A DNA stretch of 64,000 nt from Megamerina dolium (Eukaryota; Arthropoda; Insecta; Diptera; Megamerinidae), in assembly GCA_963854835.1 (NCBI GenBank), contig OY978530.1:11744109-11808108 (forward strand), in the 5' to 3' direction. Below are positions 9,758 through 22,271 of this stretch, in pieces. A program made the translations under genes and the position numbers. The stretch's first letter is position 1. Each line of letters begins with the position of its first letter. The notes under the pieces were generated by a model, which had not been told where the DNA came from, did no database searches, and was given only the letters and a program-made list of their open reading frames with translations.

Positions 9758-12700
9758 TTAATTTATTTGGGTTTTCAGGTTCTTGTAATAGGACGAGCGT
9801 GGGTGAAATATATTTTGTAAGAATGAAAGGTCCGATGTATTTTGGAGCCAATTTTGCGACGAAGTGGTCAGCAGCGGAAGAGGGAACATAATTTTTTTGT
9901 ATACAAGAGAAGCTACGGCTGGTTTTTGTGGACGCCTTCTCAAGTTGTAGTATTTTTTTGTTGTTGCGTCGTCGCTATAGCGTTTTTCTCTAATGCTGTT
10001 CTGTAATAGTTACTGAGATCGGGTGGGTGCAAGTATGCTTCTTCGGTGTTTATTTCGTTGTCGATTATTTTTGGTGCGGGTGGATTTCTTCCATAGTTTA
10101 GTTCGGCGGCACTATAAGACGTTGACTCGTGCTGTGCAGTATTAATGGTGATTGCTATTTCAGGGAGGTACATATCCCAGTCACGATGTTCTTTCGCGAA
10201 CATCGCCATCATTGTTTTTAATACACGATTTACCCGTTCTGTCGGATTTTCTTGTGGTGTATACGTTGCTGTAAAGCGATGTGTGATTCAGTATTTCTCA
10301 GTCATTTCGCTTACTAGTTTGCTTGAATATTGAGCGCCGTTGTCGGTGATTAAAGATTCGGGACAGCCGTAGCGGTATATTATCCGTTGTCACAGTTCTT
10401 GCACGACGGCTGTCGAAGTTGCTTTTCGCAGTGGTACAATTTCTACCGATTTGGTAAATTTGTCGTCGAAGACCAACAAGATAGTATTACCTTTGCGTGA
10501 TCGTGGAAAAGGTCCCATAAAATCAGAGCAAACTATTTGCCATGTGTGGCCGTTAATGTAGCCATATGTCCCATTGGGGCTGATTGTGGTGCTTTGTATG
10601 TTGCGCATGTTTGACACGTTTTGATATGTTGAACAACATCGTGGTGCATTCTGGGCCAATGATAACGTTCTTTGATTCATCTGAGAGTTTTTGATACTCC
10701 AAAGTGGCCTGCTGTAATCATATTGTGCTTCTCTTCTAATATCTTATGTTGTTGTTTTGGTGGAACACAGAATACTTTACGACTTTCTTTCTTCCCTTCG
10801 TTATTGATATTTTTGTAAAAATACAGTTTGCCATTTTCTATTTTAAATTGGTTGTTGTTCGATTTGTCGTTAATTGCTTGTTGCCATTTTCGATAGTACC
10901 ATTAATCTACTCTCTGGGCAGCAGAGACATTGTGCCTGATGTCTCTCGACAAAGCGTCGGCAACGATGTTTAATGTACCTTTTCGGTATTTGATATCGAC
11001 GTCATATTGTTGTAGTTCGAGAGCCCATCGTGCCAATAGACCAGATGGATTTTGCATTGCATGTAGCCAACGCAGTGAGTGGTGATCGGTCACGACGGTA
11101 AATCGATAACCCTCTAGATATGGTCGTAATTTGCGCACACCCCATAAAATTGCCAGACAATCTTTTATGTTGTAGAGTATTTTCGTTCGATTGTTGTCAT
11201 TGCACGACTTGCATATGCGATAACCTTCGGTTGTTGGTTGTAACGTTGTACCAATACAGCACCTAGCCCTGTGTCGCTGGCGTCTGTTTGCAAGATGAAT
11301 GGTTGGGTGCAGTTGGGTCAGCATAGTACTGGTGATGTTTTTAATTCGTTGAACGATTTTTCTTGATCATCCGACCTTGACCATCGTACACCCTTCTTTA
11401 ACAGGGTGTTGATTGGAGTGACGATTGTGGCGAACGCTGGCATGAAACGCCTGTACCAAGATGCAATACCCAGTATTCTTCGTAATTCTTTTACTTTGGT
11501 CGGCGCTGGCAATTCCTTAATTGCGGCAACTTTCGCGGGGTCTGTATGTATACCCTCCGGTGTTACAATATGGCCGAGATATGTTAAATTGTTGGTGCAA
11601 AATTTGGATTTTTCGTAATTAATTTTTAAGATTGCTTCTCGTAAGCGTCGAAAGACTGTTTTTAGATGAGACAAGTGTTGCTCGTATGTCCGACTTATCA
11701 CGACTATATCGTCTAAATAGGCGAACGCATATGGCTCTAATTCTGGCCCAATCACTTGATCTAATACTCTTTGAAACGTAGCTGGTGCTGAGTGCAAACC
11801 GAATGGCATCACTTTCCATTGATACAACCCACGTCCTGGTACAGTGAACGCTGTATATTTTCGAGAATTTCCTTTCAAAACAATTTGCCAGTAACCATTT
11901 TTCAAGTCTATGGTACTGATGAATTTGGCTTCTCTTAATTTATCGAGGATTGCCTGTGTTGCGGCAATGGATAGGCGTCTTTAATAGAAATCTTATTCAA
12001 TTGGCGATAATCTACGCATAGTCGCCATGAGCCTTGTCTCTTTTTCACTAGGACAATACGCACTGTACGCACTTTTTGATTTTTCAATCTTTCCTTCTCT
12101 CACTAATGTTTCAATCTCGGCGTCGATGATAGTTTGCATGGCTGGGTTGCGGGGGTAATACCTCTGTTTGAGTGGTATGCCGGTCGTCAAATTAATTCGA
12201 TGTTGATCTATTCTGCAAGGATCGACCATTGTCTCACTCAATCGTCCTTCCTTGGATAGCCATTCGTGTATTTGCTCGTTCTGTTTGTCGGATAACAAAG
12301 GAAAGTAAATTTTGCTGCTAGCTGCAGGGGACGAGATTTGATTTACTGACGTGGCTGCTTGTAGCTGTGGTCGTCCATTGATTTCTACTCGTAGACCGAC
12401 TCGCTTGAGTATGTCCATGCCGAGTAGGCAAGGATCACTCATGCCAGGCAAGTAAAATATCTGATGCCGAATGGTTTTATCTTGTATTCGGAATGTTGCT
12501 TCATAACTTTCCCCTATTTGTGCCTTATCTCCGTTGGCTAGCATTACTTTGTTTCAGAGGTTTTTGACAGTGGCGTATTTGGTCACGCTGCGTCTTCCAC
12601 ACAAATGATAACGTTGAACCCGTGTCGATGAATGCTGTAATACTGCCTTGCTTTGCCATATGACGTCGATGTACGGTCGCTCATATGGGTCGTCTTCTTT

Positions 12701-13524
12701 GTGTGATGCTGGCTGTTCGTATACTATTTCTGCCTCATACTCGCAACATGGCTTCTCCTCGACTATTACTTTCTTTGATTTTTGCTTTTTTTTCTTGACA
12801 GTGTGTCCAAATGACACTCAAATTTGAGACGAGGCTGTTGTCATGTTAATGCCATGAAGGTCATGATAAATTCTTTGGCCTTTTCTCGCGGACCCTGTCT
12901 CTTTCTGGCAATATCGTCTTCTAATCTACACATGTATCTTGGGGGAAGGAAAAAATTAATTGCCTCTTCTTTAAAGTCTGTCCAATTGTAGATGCTGTCT
13001 CGTTTGTACCTCCACCAATCTCTTGCCCTATCTTTGCACAGTTCGTTGAGAGGCAATAACAATATGTCGTATGGTATGAAGTAGCAGTCTGCTAACTCTT
13101 CTTTTCGCTCTATAAATTCAAAGAGATTTCACGTACCATCGAAATGTAAACCCCACTGTCGCACGGTGTTCATGATTTCATAATCGGGTATTATTGTAAC
13201 TGGTGGACTACTTACGTCAGTAGCCTGAATGGGTTCAACTATAGTCGCAGTTGTTGCTGGAAGTGGTTCAGCCTCAGTTGAAGTCGTTATTGGAAGTTTA
13301 GCTACAGTCGCAGTTGTGGTCTGCCTGGTTCTTCGATTTTTAATATAGCTATTCAACCGCTGCCGCCATTCTTTTATTCCACCTTTAACAGAAAGGTCAT
13401 ACAGCTCCATTTGTAACGCGGGGTCTTCTTTACGTAGTTTGTATATCCATCCCACTCGGTCTACTGCCTGTGGATCGGACATTGGTGGTCTTTCCTCACC
13501 AGTATCGGTGTTGGTACCCTCCAC
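9758..13524 (-). pseudogene. Gypsy B gag-pol remnants
   Basis: Segments from right to left. Gag: 13524-13129 (MEGTNTDTGEERPP) and 13062-12841, with a capsid-like WTDFKEEAINFFLPPRY stretch. Protease: an FIDTGSTLSFV motif near 12600-12640. Retropepsin C-terminal part: 12544-11993 (LLGMDILKRVGL). Reverse transcriptase: 11905-11318, with catalytic YLDD in FAYLDDIVVI. RNase H: 11324-10902, with DHHSLRWL. Integrase: 10680-9940, with ICSDFMGPFPRS and later segments. Each junction is a frameshift or stop. All domains of a standard Gypsy polyprotein are traceable, so this was once complete. Confidence 0.82.
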
Positions 13525-13530
13525 CTAGGA

Positions 13531-13550
13531 GAGTCCCTGCTCGGGCACCA
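13531..13550 (-). other. Primer binding site of Gypsy B (tRNA-Lys-like)
   Basis: The minus strand reads TGGTGCCCGAGCAGGGACTC one base after the LTR end. This is close to the canonical lysine-tRNA type site used by many retroelements, with C-to-T and A-to-G differences. Its position fixes the inner edge of the 5' LTR. Confidence 0.7.
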
Positions 13551-13551
13551 T

Positions 13552-14160
13552 TGTAACTCGCGCCTTTTGTTTCCAGCTGAGGTCAGCCAGGGTCAAACAA
13601 GAAAGCAGCGTAAAAACTCTTGTTGTAGGAGGGGGACCAAATTCTATTGCCTATTGCCAATCAATTCACCGACACTAGACGAATGTTCGGCTCGGTATTA
13701 ATGGGACTACTACTTTATTGTATTGTTTTCTTTTTTTATTTTCCTTTATTTCTTTCTTTTACAATTTTTCTATACAACTCAATTTCTTATCTCTACGCCA
13801 AACTGGAATACCTAACCTTACTTATACAATGAGGATTTTTAGGATTGACCAGTGCCACCTGGTCACACCTAATGAATCAGTCGTCTGGAAGATCCACCTC
13901 AGAAAAAGTCTATAAACCACTGATAGTTGTGTAAGGGTAGCCTGATACAGGGGTCTCCTGTATCCAGCACCCTGGCCTTACACCTAGAAGAGGGAGATCT
14001 TTATAGCAATATATATAGGAACAACCAACGGGGTGGCGGATGGTTGCTCCTGGTATATGCGGTTGGTCAAAATGACCCCGGGCAAAGCTCGCAGGCGACT
14101 ACTTTAAACGAGCGGTCGAAAACAGGCAGCCTCGCTTAAAGCAAGAACTACTTATAATCG
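13552..14160 (-). repeat. Probable 5' LTR of Gypsy B
   Basis: The left edge (minus-strand 3' end) is fixed by the primer binding site. The right edge is uncertain; I place it where the 0.4-kb repeat begins. On the minus strand it contains a TATATATATTG promoter-like stretch near 14010-14020 and an AATAAA polyadenylation-type signal near 13713-13718. A hairpin with 8-bp arms (GATACAGG/CCTGTATC) lies at about 13942-13962. No second copy is available to confirm the length. Confidence 0.55.
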
Positions 14161-14164
14161 TCGA

Positions 14165-14598
14165 GCGAATTACTGCCTGCACGACTACAAGAGCACTCAT
14201 TCGGATAGCAAGATATTCGAACTGTCCGATTCAAAAATTTTAGCAAGATCGTTTTAACTAGTATGTCCAGTCACGACTTACTCGATCAAGCATTGATTTT
14301 CTTTATTACCTTTTTTGCTGATCCTTTACGTTGGCAAGTCATACCGCTTTAGTACGTATTCATTTATAAAGCACTTAGGAATTATGTAGTACAAATTTCC
14401 TATGATGCTACATTTTACGTTCAGTGAAAATTCATTTGATTGCTTCTTCTTTCTCTGCGTTCATAGTGACTGATTACACGAGTATGTGTATGTGTGTCCA
14501 CATCTTCTGATATTATTCTATGACGACTATATGGAGAAGAAGAAGAATCATATGAATTTCTCTATGATACGTATATTTGCTATGGTTTGTTTATTGTT
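14165..14598 (+). repeat. 0.4-kb dispersed repeat, copy 2
   Basis: Matches 4717-5114 in the same orientation. Here it carries an extra stretch of about 20 bp (AAGTCATACCGCTTTAGTACG near 14336) absent from copy 1. It runs directly into the 3' end of the Polinton integrase remnant, consistent with being the element's terminal region. Confidence 0.7.
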
Positions 14599-15260
14599 GG
14601 TATGTTGAATATTATAATGATTTATGGGGTTTCGTATGTAGATATGTAAAAGGTTGTAACAGGCTTATTTTAGTCTGTTACAATGTTAAACTATTGTAAG
14701 CTCTTTTTAGTATTCTTTCCTCGTTTAATTAAGATACTTCGTTGGGTTTCATTTGAATGGTGCGATGAACTTTATTGTTGTACACAATAATTATCAATCC
14801 ATTTATACGATCCATGATAACTAAACTCCTTTCACATCATACCTTTTAACGTTCTATTGAAGCCTTCAACAATTTATGCTTTCAACGTGCTATATGTTGA
14901 ATAATGATTGATATTACATAATTTCATCAGATTTTAAAATTCTTTGTTTAAAAATTCTTTACCATCATCAGTTTGAAGATTTTTCGGAATTCATCAGTTG
15001 ACAAGTATTGATTTCATCACCTTGCAACATCCTGAGCATTTTTCGTTTTGAGTGCTGCACCCCAAGTAAATTTGGAAAATGTATCTGTAACTGTGAGCAA
15101 TTAGCGAAAACCTTTGTTGTGTATAGAGTAAGTACCCATTTCAACAAGATCAGCTTGCCAAAGATCATCAATACATTTTGTTATAACTTTTCTACGTGGA
15201 AAATTTCTTCGAGCTTGTTTATGCAACTCTGTAACAAGTTCTCTTCTACTCATTTTGTAA
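14599..15260 (-). pseudogene. Polinton/Maverick retrovirus-type integrase remnant
   Basis: On the minus strand the phrases DLWQADLVEMGTYS (near 15120-15165), LLTVTDTFSKFTWG (near 15060-15105) and a downstream TDDGKEF match the DDE core of the retroviral-like integrases of Polintons: D of WQAD, D of TDDGKEF, and a Glu-bearing helix near 14850 (IVEGFNRTLK). At least four in-frame stops or shifts occur. The integrase sits next to the presumed terminal repeat, the usual position in Polintons. Confidence 0.75.
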
Positions 15261-16640
15261 TTTACTTTTCGATATTATTCTTGTTTTTCAAAGCAATGTG
15301 CTCGTTGATACCGCTATTGTTCTTCTGAATTTCCACATCGACTGACTCAGATAAATTATCGTCATCAATGTTTAAGTGATCATAAGCATACTTCATATGC
15401 TCCTGAATATATTCATCAATAGTTTTAAAGTGTTCATATATTTTATCAAAATCCTCTTCAATATATTTGAAACGCTCGTTCAGCGATTATATCAAAGAGC
15501 TTTTTACATAATTTAAACGATCATTCAACAAAGATACTACAAAAGCTTTTGTTGAAACATCGTTATCATTTAATTTAACATTTCTAATACGTTTATATTT
15601 AATGTTTTTTTTTATTAGCATCGAGCATAAAACTGTTATCAGCTATAGCCTTCTTGACACTATTAAGTCTTCTTTTTGAGCTATTTGAACAGCGTCCAAA
15701 TTTATCAAAACTCATTCTTTTAAATATTAATATTCGCTTCTTCCAACTCTTCGATAATTGATACAATTTCATTATTGTGATTATTGTGTCCAGCTGATTG
15801 TGATGAAATTAAAAGCCGTAAACGATCAACAATTTCATTGGGATCATCCCAATAAATATAATTGGTTTTATTACTATTTAGAGTCATTAAACCTTCACCT
15901 CTACGTGGAGATGATATCGAATCGGATTTCGCACTATCACTGAATGGTTTTTTGATTACATGCTTGTATTTATACATTCTAGTTCCTTTGAATTGTTGAT
16001 GTGATTGATAATTTCGTTTGTGAGCATTCGTTGTGTCAAGATATCTGTGTAAATCTCTAATTCAGCCTCAGTATATTTTGTCGGATGTTTAAAGAATAAT
16101 AAGTCAAACAAGCCCGTTGTTAGTGGCCAAGTCTTATCACCAATTTTTTTTTATCATTTTTTAATTCCAAGGTTGATTCAGCAAATTTCCAGTTTTCCCT
16201 TGAATCCTTATGAGGACCATACAACTTTTCCAACTTTTTATCTTGATTTAAAATTGATAACTCTGATTACAAGGTTGATTGATCGCTATTTACAGTATCA
16301 TATTGATCGCTACTCGTTTCATTGTTATCATCAGCATCATCATCTTCATCGCCATCAAAAGTATAGCTTGTAGAAGTTGTTGTTTTATTGCTTTTATTAT
16401 TGGTGTGCTAGACGCTATTTTTTCAAATTTCTGATAAACTTTATCTTTAATAGAGTTGTCTATTTTATTTTCATCCTTCTTATCTACTTCATTTTTTTAG
16501 TGCTCGAAACTAGTTGTTTTAATGGTTTTGTTATAGGTGAAAAAGTTCTCTCCAGATTATCCAGTTCACTTAATTTTCCTAATTTTAACGAAGTGAATTT
16601 TCGTTTGAGATCTTTTAGGTTTATTTTTCCAAGATACCGC
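15261..16640 (-). pseudogene. Polinton conserved gene with YWDDPNE domain, degraded
   Basis: The minus strand encodes, from about 16620 leftward, the counterpart of the gene at 4247-4716, then an 85-residue open stretch (15977-15720) with IYWDDPNEIVDRLRLL and NEIVSIIEELEEA. I associate that domain with uncharacterised Maverick-linked insect proteins (DUF8207-type, from memory). A short ORF follows at about 15715 (MSFDKFGRCSN), and the stretch 15261-15700 between it and the integrase is heavily decayed. Several stops prevent any full-length product. Confidence 0.6.
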
Positions 16641-17385
16641 GGATCTGAAATCTATTTAAACTCCGTGTACTTTCACTGGTAAAATTAAAATTAAAATCTT
16701 CAATTACAATATATTAAAAAAATTATTTGTTGTTTCGAGAAAAGAAGGGTCTAAAATTAATTTTTACTCCCCGTATTTGAGAAATAAGTATGTTTATTCA
16801 TACAAAAATAATTTTTTTAAATAAAATTAAAAATATATATATCTGTGCATATTTCGCCATGCAAATTCGAGCCGCTTTATTACGCATGAATGTTTAGTAT
16901 ATGGAAGACAAAATGGAAGACCAGAAATTTGTTGAGTATTTTTCTTCCTCAAGAAACGAGAGCAAAAGCAACAACAAATACGCAGGCGTAGATGAGTGTG
17001 TGAACCAATGCGAGTGAAATCGACGAAAGACAAACAATTTGATGTGTTGGCTGTTGAACCAGCGCAAAATGACAAAATCTTCAAAAATAACAAAAATTCA
17101 ATCGCATGATTGCTGTGTTGCCGAACTCGCGTATTTATCAGTGAAAAATTTTACGTAGTAAATATGTAGAAAACGAAAAATGAGTGCAATAGAAAGAAAC
17201 AGATGATACAGTTGATGGTTTGTACATAGCAGACAAATATGAGATGCCTTCTTATTAAAATTCACCTGATAACTAAACATTTTGCTAAGAATTAATTATT
17301 GTAAAGAAATTAAATTTTACCTACATATTTTTAATAAAATGTTGATATTCATTAATTTCTGACAAAAAAGTAACTATAGTATTAC
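16641..17385. other. AT-rich sequence, no recognised gene
   Basis: Short open frames on the minus strand (16827-17093, 17098-17280) contain no domain I recognise. This is the left flank of Gypsy A1 and may be the unrecognisable remainder of the Polinton. Confidence 0.4.
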
Positions 17386-17389
17386 ATAT

Positions 17390-17825
17390 TGTAACGAGTA
17401 TCGATAGTTGGTTACTCATCACTATTGTGACTGACACTATTGGCAGTATCGAAACGAATGTCAACAAAAAGAAATAAACGATAACCAGAACAAGCCAACG
17501 AGAAAGGAAGAGAAGAATCTCGATAAAGGAAAATTCTGGGGTGTCGCCAACAGAGTATAAATAGAGCCAGTATTGAGAAGTGAAAATCAATCGAATTCCG
17601 AACGTGATTGCGAAAACTTTGATACAGAGGCAAAAGTTGCAAGTACATTAGTGTTATTGTAAATAGTTGATTATAAACAGAGTTGATTGTAAATAGAGTT
17701 TATTAAATAAATTGTTGCTGTATATAGTTGTATAAAATAAGTGTTGCAGTTATTATTAACAGAATCCAGTCATCGAACAAGGTAATTCAAATAGAATTAA
17801 ACGCTCACAGAATAAAAACGTAACA
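17390..17825 (+). repeat. 5' LTR of Gypsy A1
   Basis: 436 bp, TG…CA ends, with a TATAAATA box at 17556-17563 and AATAAA near 17704. It is followed after one base by TTGGTGACAGCGGTGGGA, where the primer binding site should lie. Confidence 0.92.
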
Positions 17826-17878
17826 ATTGGTGACAGCGGTGGGATTATGTAAAGATGGTGAAAATTGACCAACTAAAA

Positions 17879-20800
17879 GGTGGTCTGGTGGTGTTTTCGC
17901 AAGGTAACGTGTCTAACTGCCTCAACTGGGTGGGGCTAGCGCAATCCTTGTTGAACTCATCGCAAGTCAACTCACTGGCTGTCATGTAGTTTGATCTGAG
18001 CGCTATGTGATGATACCTTTATTTGTTAATGAGGGGTAGTCATATAGCTTGCTCTGCTTACTATGTGACGGCGCTTTCATTATTATTAATGGGGGCCCTC
18101 CATGTGGCGACCACCTGGCAACGTCTTCCTGGCACCCGCTGGGAGGCGGCTGAAGTGAGTGGCGAAAATCTCCTCGGTTAGAGGTTGTGCGTTGGGTTTG
18201 GGACCCGCCACATAAAAAACCCCCCCCATGAAAAAAACTAAAATGCCTCGGATAAGGACTACCGCTTTTGTTGATGACCCCCGCAAACGAAAAAAGGACA
18301 ATGATTTACGGATATGCACCTGGAATGTCCGGTCCCTTTATAGGGAGGGTGCCTCTATCCAGCTGGTTGATGTCCTCGAAAAATACAGAGCTGACATCAC
18401 CGCTCTCCAGGAAATGCGATGGACAGGACAGGGCTGCTCCAAAAGAGCGTCCTGTGATATCTACTACAGTTGCCATGCTGAAAGGCACGAATTAGGATGT
18501 GGATTTTTGGTCAGCAAGAGACTACGACATCTTGTCTCACAGTTCACGCCTGTGAACGAACGGCTGGCCACAATCCGCATCAAGGCAAAATTTTTCAACA
18601 TCAGCCTTATATGTGCCCACGCTCCGACGGATGAGAAGGACAATGTGACCAAGGAGAGCTTCTTTCAGCGCCTCGAAGAAGCTTATGACCGCTGCCCCCG
18701 CCACGATATCAAAATCGTGCTTGGCGACTTTAATGCCAGGGTGGGCAAGGAAGGTACCTTTGGTCCAACTGTCGGAAAATTCAGCCTCCACCAGAACACC
18801 TCCGATAACGGAATGAGGCTGATCGACTTCGCCGCAGCACGAAACATGGTAATTGGTGGTACCAGATTCCAGCATCTCGACATCCACAAAGCGACATGGC
18901 TGTCTCCAGATCATCGTACAAGAAACCAAATTGATCATGTGGTGATTGACGGAAGGCATGCTTCCAGTGTGATGGACGTGAAATCGATCCGTGGTGCCAA
19001 CATCGACTCGGATCACTACCTTGTTCCAGCTAAGGTGCGCACACGCTTATGTGTTGCAAATAACAAGAGAAGTCCCACACAGAGAAAGCTCGACGTCAGT
19101 AAGCTGCGATCACCAGAGACAGCATATGCATTTTCCACTCGACTATCGGATCTGCTTATGCAGAACACTCCCCAACTTGATGATACATGCGCACGGTGGA
19201 CACATATATCCCACTCCATGACTACTGCTGCCGAGGAGGTAATCGGTTACTACCGGCCTCTGAGGAATGAGTGGTATGATCAGGAGTGTCGCGACGCTAC
19301 CGCAGAGAAAGACGCCGCCTACAGAAGAACCCTGCGTGCAGGCGCAACGCGAGCTGTTAAGGAGCGGTATAGAGAGAAAAGGAGTGCAGAGAGACGTCTT
19401 TTCAGGCGCAAGAAGAGGGAGTTGGAAAGACGTGAGTGTGAGGAGATAGAGATGTGTACCGACAAGAATGAGACTCGAAAATTCTTCGAAAAGATCAAGC
19501 GCATAAGTGGAGGTTTAAATCCCGGAGCCTCTTCTTGTCGTGATGGAAATGGGAATCTGGTTACAGATGTCCAGAGTGTACTGAGCCTATGGAGGGAACA
19601 CTTCTCCACGTTACTGAATGGCGATGCTACGAACAATTCCGCCAGTGGAGGAGATTGCCCGATAACCCCAATTACAGATGATGGTGTTGATGTTCCACCA
19701 CCCGACTATGACGAGGTTGAAACGGCCATTTTAAGGCTGAAAAACAACAAAGCTGCAGGTGCTGATGGCCTGCCTGCCGAGTTGTTTAAGACCGGAGGCG
19801 ATGAGCTGCTCACCCGCATGCACCAGCTCATAAGCAGAATATGGTCGGATGAAAGCATGCCTGATGATTGGAGGCTCAGTGTTCTCTGTCCTGTACATAA
19901 AAAAGGAGACCCCACAATTTGCGCCAACTACCGTGGAATGTCTCCTGAGCATCGCATACAAGGTTCTATCGAGCGTACTGTGTGAAAGGTTGAAGCCTAT
20001 GCTCAGCAACCTGATTGGACCTTATCAGTGTGGCTTCAGACCTGGTAAATCCACCATCGACCAGATTTTCACACTGCGCCAAATCCTGGAGAAGACCCAA
20101 GAAAAACAGATCGACACACACCACCTATTTGTTGATTATAAAGCCGCTTTCGACAGTCCGGTAAGGGATTACCTCTACGCAACAATGTCTGAGTTCGGTA
20201 TTCCTGCAAAGCTCATTCGACTTTGTAGAATGACACTGCATAACTCTCGTTGTGCAGTGAAAATTGGGAAGGACCTCTCCGCACCGTTTAATACCGAACG
20301 GGGTTTCAGACAAGGTGATTCGTTATCGTGCGACTTCTTCAATCTTATTATGGAGAAAATAATACGAGCTGCTGATCTACGACATAATGGCACTATCTTC
20401 AACAAAAGTGTCATGCTGTTAGCGTATGCCGACGATATTGACATAATCGGCATGAACACGCGAGCAGTCAGTGCAGCATTCTCAGAGTTGGAAAGAGAGT
20501 CGCGTCGGATGGGTCTCACGGTGAACGAGGGCAAGACGAAGTATCTAGTGTCAACAAACAAAGAGTCCCGGCGTCTTGGACAGCACGTCACTGTTGACAA
20601 CTACGCTTTTGAAGTAGTAAGGGACTTTGTCTATCTTGGAACCAGCATTAACAGCAGTAATGACGTCAGCTTGGAGATCATGCGTAGGATAACTCTTGCT
20701 AACAGGTGTTACTTTGGGCTGAGTAAGCAATTGAAAAGTCGAGCCCTCTCTCGAAGAGCGAAAACTACACTCTACAAGTCTCTCATCATGCCTGTCCTAA

Positions 20801-21251
20801 CATATGGCGCTGAAGCCTGGACAATTTCCATCTCTGATGAGCGAATGCTTGGAGTTTTCGAGAGAAAGGTCCTACGCAGGATCTTTGGACCTATTTGCGT
20901 TGGTGGCGAGTACCGAATAAGGTACAACCATGAGCTGTACGAGCTATATGCCGATATTGACATAGTAAAGCGCATCAAAATCCAGCGGCTGCGCTGGCTA
21001 GGTCATGTCGAGCGAATGGAAGAACACGCTCCAGCTAAGAAGGTGTTATATTCGGAACCCGCTGGAGGACGACGCAGAAGAGGAAGACCAAACCTCCGGT
21101 GGAAAGACCAAGTACTGGAGAACCTGACGGCGCTTGGAATTTCTAACTGGCGCCAGCTAGCGAAGAACAGAGATGGCTGGCGAAGCATGTTATTTTCGGC
21201 CTAAATCGATATTCGGTTGTTATGGCCACATAAGTAAGTAAGTAAGTAAGT
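17879..21251 (+). mobile_element. RTE-type non-LTR retrotransposon, copy 2, nested in Gypsy A1
   Basis: Full length (3.37 kb), same 5' start and (AAGT)n tail as copy 1. It is inserted 25 bp downstream of the gag ATG of Gypsy A1 (ATG at 17854). The uninterrupted site is visible in Gypsy A2, where the two halves join. TAAAAG flanks both sides, a possible 6-bp target duplication. It is younger than Gypsy A1. Confidence 0.92.
18228..21204 (+). pseudogene. RTE endonuclease-reverse transcriptase, copy 2, one frameshift
   Basis: Same domain order as copy 1. The N-terminal 585-codon frame covers the endonuclease (ICTWNVRSL, GDFNARVG) and the start of the reverse transcriptase. It is shifted at about 19938, where AATAAGTC in copy 1 reads AATGTC (two bases lost). 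The remainder (to TAA 21202-21204) holds FVDYKAAFD and the YADDIDI catalytic site and ends in WRSMLFSA. The base lost at 5988 in copy 1 is present here, so the two copies carry different inactivating lesions. Confidence 0.9.
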
Positions 21252-21252
21252 A

Positions 21253-22203
21253 AAAGTGGACCAGCTTAAAAAGCTGTTGGTAGAGATGAATCTATCGTCA
21301 TCAGGTGCAAAGGCGGAACTGCTGGTGAGGCTGAGGCAAGCTATGGAGGCTAAGGGAATTAATGTAGAAGAACATGAGTTCTTCGAGGAAGCCGATATAC
21401 AAGCAGTTGTGCACGAACTCAATCAACTAAAAATAAATGGGCCAGCCACATCAGTGATTAGAGATTCAAGTACAATCAAACTAAAGCCACCAACATTTGA
21501 CGGAAGCACGCCATTCAATATCTTCAAGCTTCAATTCGAGACAACAGCTTCGAAGAATCAATGGGATGATAGCGACAAGACTGCTGCTTTAATAGTCGCA
21601 TTAAAAGGTAATGCTTCCGAGGTGTTACAGATGGTTCCAGAAAAAGATCGTGGTAGCTATCAGTCACTGATGGACACACTCCAGCGAAAGTATGGAAATG
21701 AATACAAGAGTCAATTACATCGAGTGGAATTGAGATCGCGAGTGCAACGGAGTAATGAGAGCCTTCAGGAATTCGCTTCCGATATTGAGCGCTTATGTCA
21801 TCTAGCGTTCTCCGGTAATTCGGAAGAGTTTGTCGAAAAAATCAAAATAGAGGCTTTCATAGATGGCATACGTGATGGAGAGACAAAGCGTGCCCTAGTC
21901 ATGTCACCCAGGAATACTTATGCCGAAACAGTCAGTAGTTCCTTGGCGTTTGAAGCCGCCAGTTTGATGTGTCGACCAATGCCACGGGTACGCCAACTAG
22001 AAACAGAAACAGCAGATCTGGTTGAAGCAGTGTGTCAGGCATTCAAATCTGTAGCGCAGCCTGAAGGAAGAACAACAGGTCGACGCGAAAACAAGTTTAC
22101 TGGTAAGTGCTTTATTTGCGAGAAACCAGGACACATGGCGCGTGACTGCCGTCTACGACGAAAGCGATCAAGATCGAATTCTCCAGGAAGACAAAAGAAT
22201 TAG
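21253..22203 (+). pseudogene. Gypsy A1 Gag (start codon displaced, coiled coil deleted)
   Basis: Begins with a SAP-like N-terminal segment (DQLKKLLVEMNLSSSGAKAE), then capsid-like sequence (LQRKYGNEYKSQLHRVELRS, about residue 145-165) and one CCHC zinc knuckle, CFICEKPGHMARDC, near residue 288. The RTE insertion separates it from its ATG at 17854, and the frame now enters from a GTG. Compared with Gypsy A2, about 170 codons between QAVVH and ELNQL, including the glutamine-rich coiled coil, are absent. Gag would form the particle and package RNA. Confidence 0.85.
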
Positions 22204-22271
22204 AATAAGGTGGATAGCGATCGCTCCACTAACACAAATCCATCGTTAAACTTAATCGAGTCAGTTCAGCG

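Larger units (their letters stand above)
9758..14160 (-). mobile_element. Ty3/Gypsy retrotransposon B, decayed, 3' LTR missing
   Basis: Gene order on the minus strand is gag, protease, reverse transcriptase, RNase H, integrase. The 5' LTR side is at the right. Immediately after the LTR end (…GAGTTACA, plus strand TGTAACTC at 13552) lies a primer binding site resembling the tRNA-Lys type. No matching LTR is found at the left, so the element has lost its 3' end. It is not the same family as the Gypsy A elements. Confidence 0.8.
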
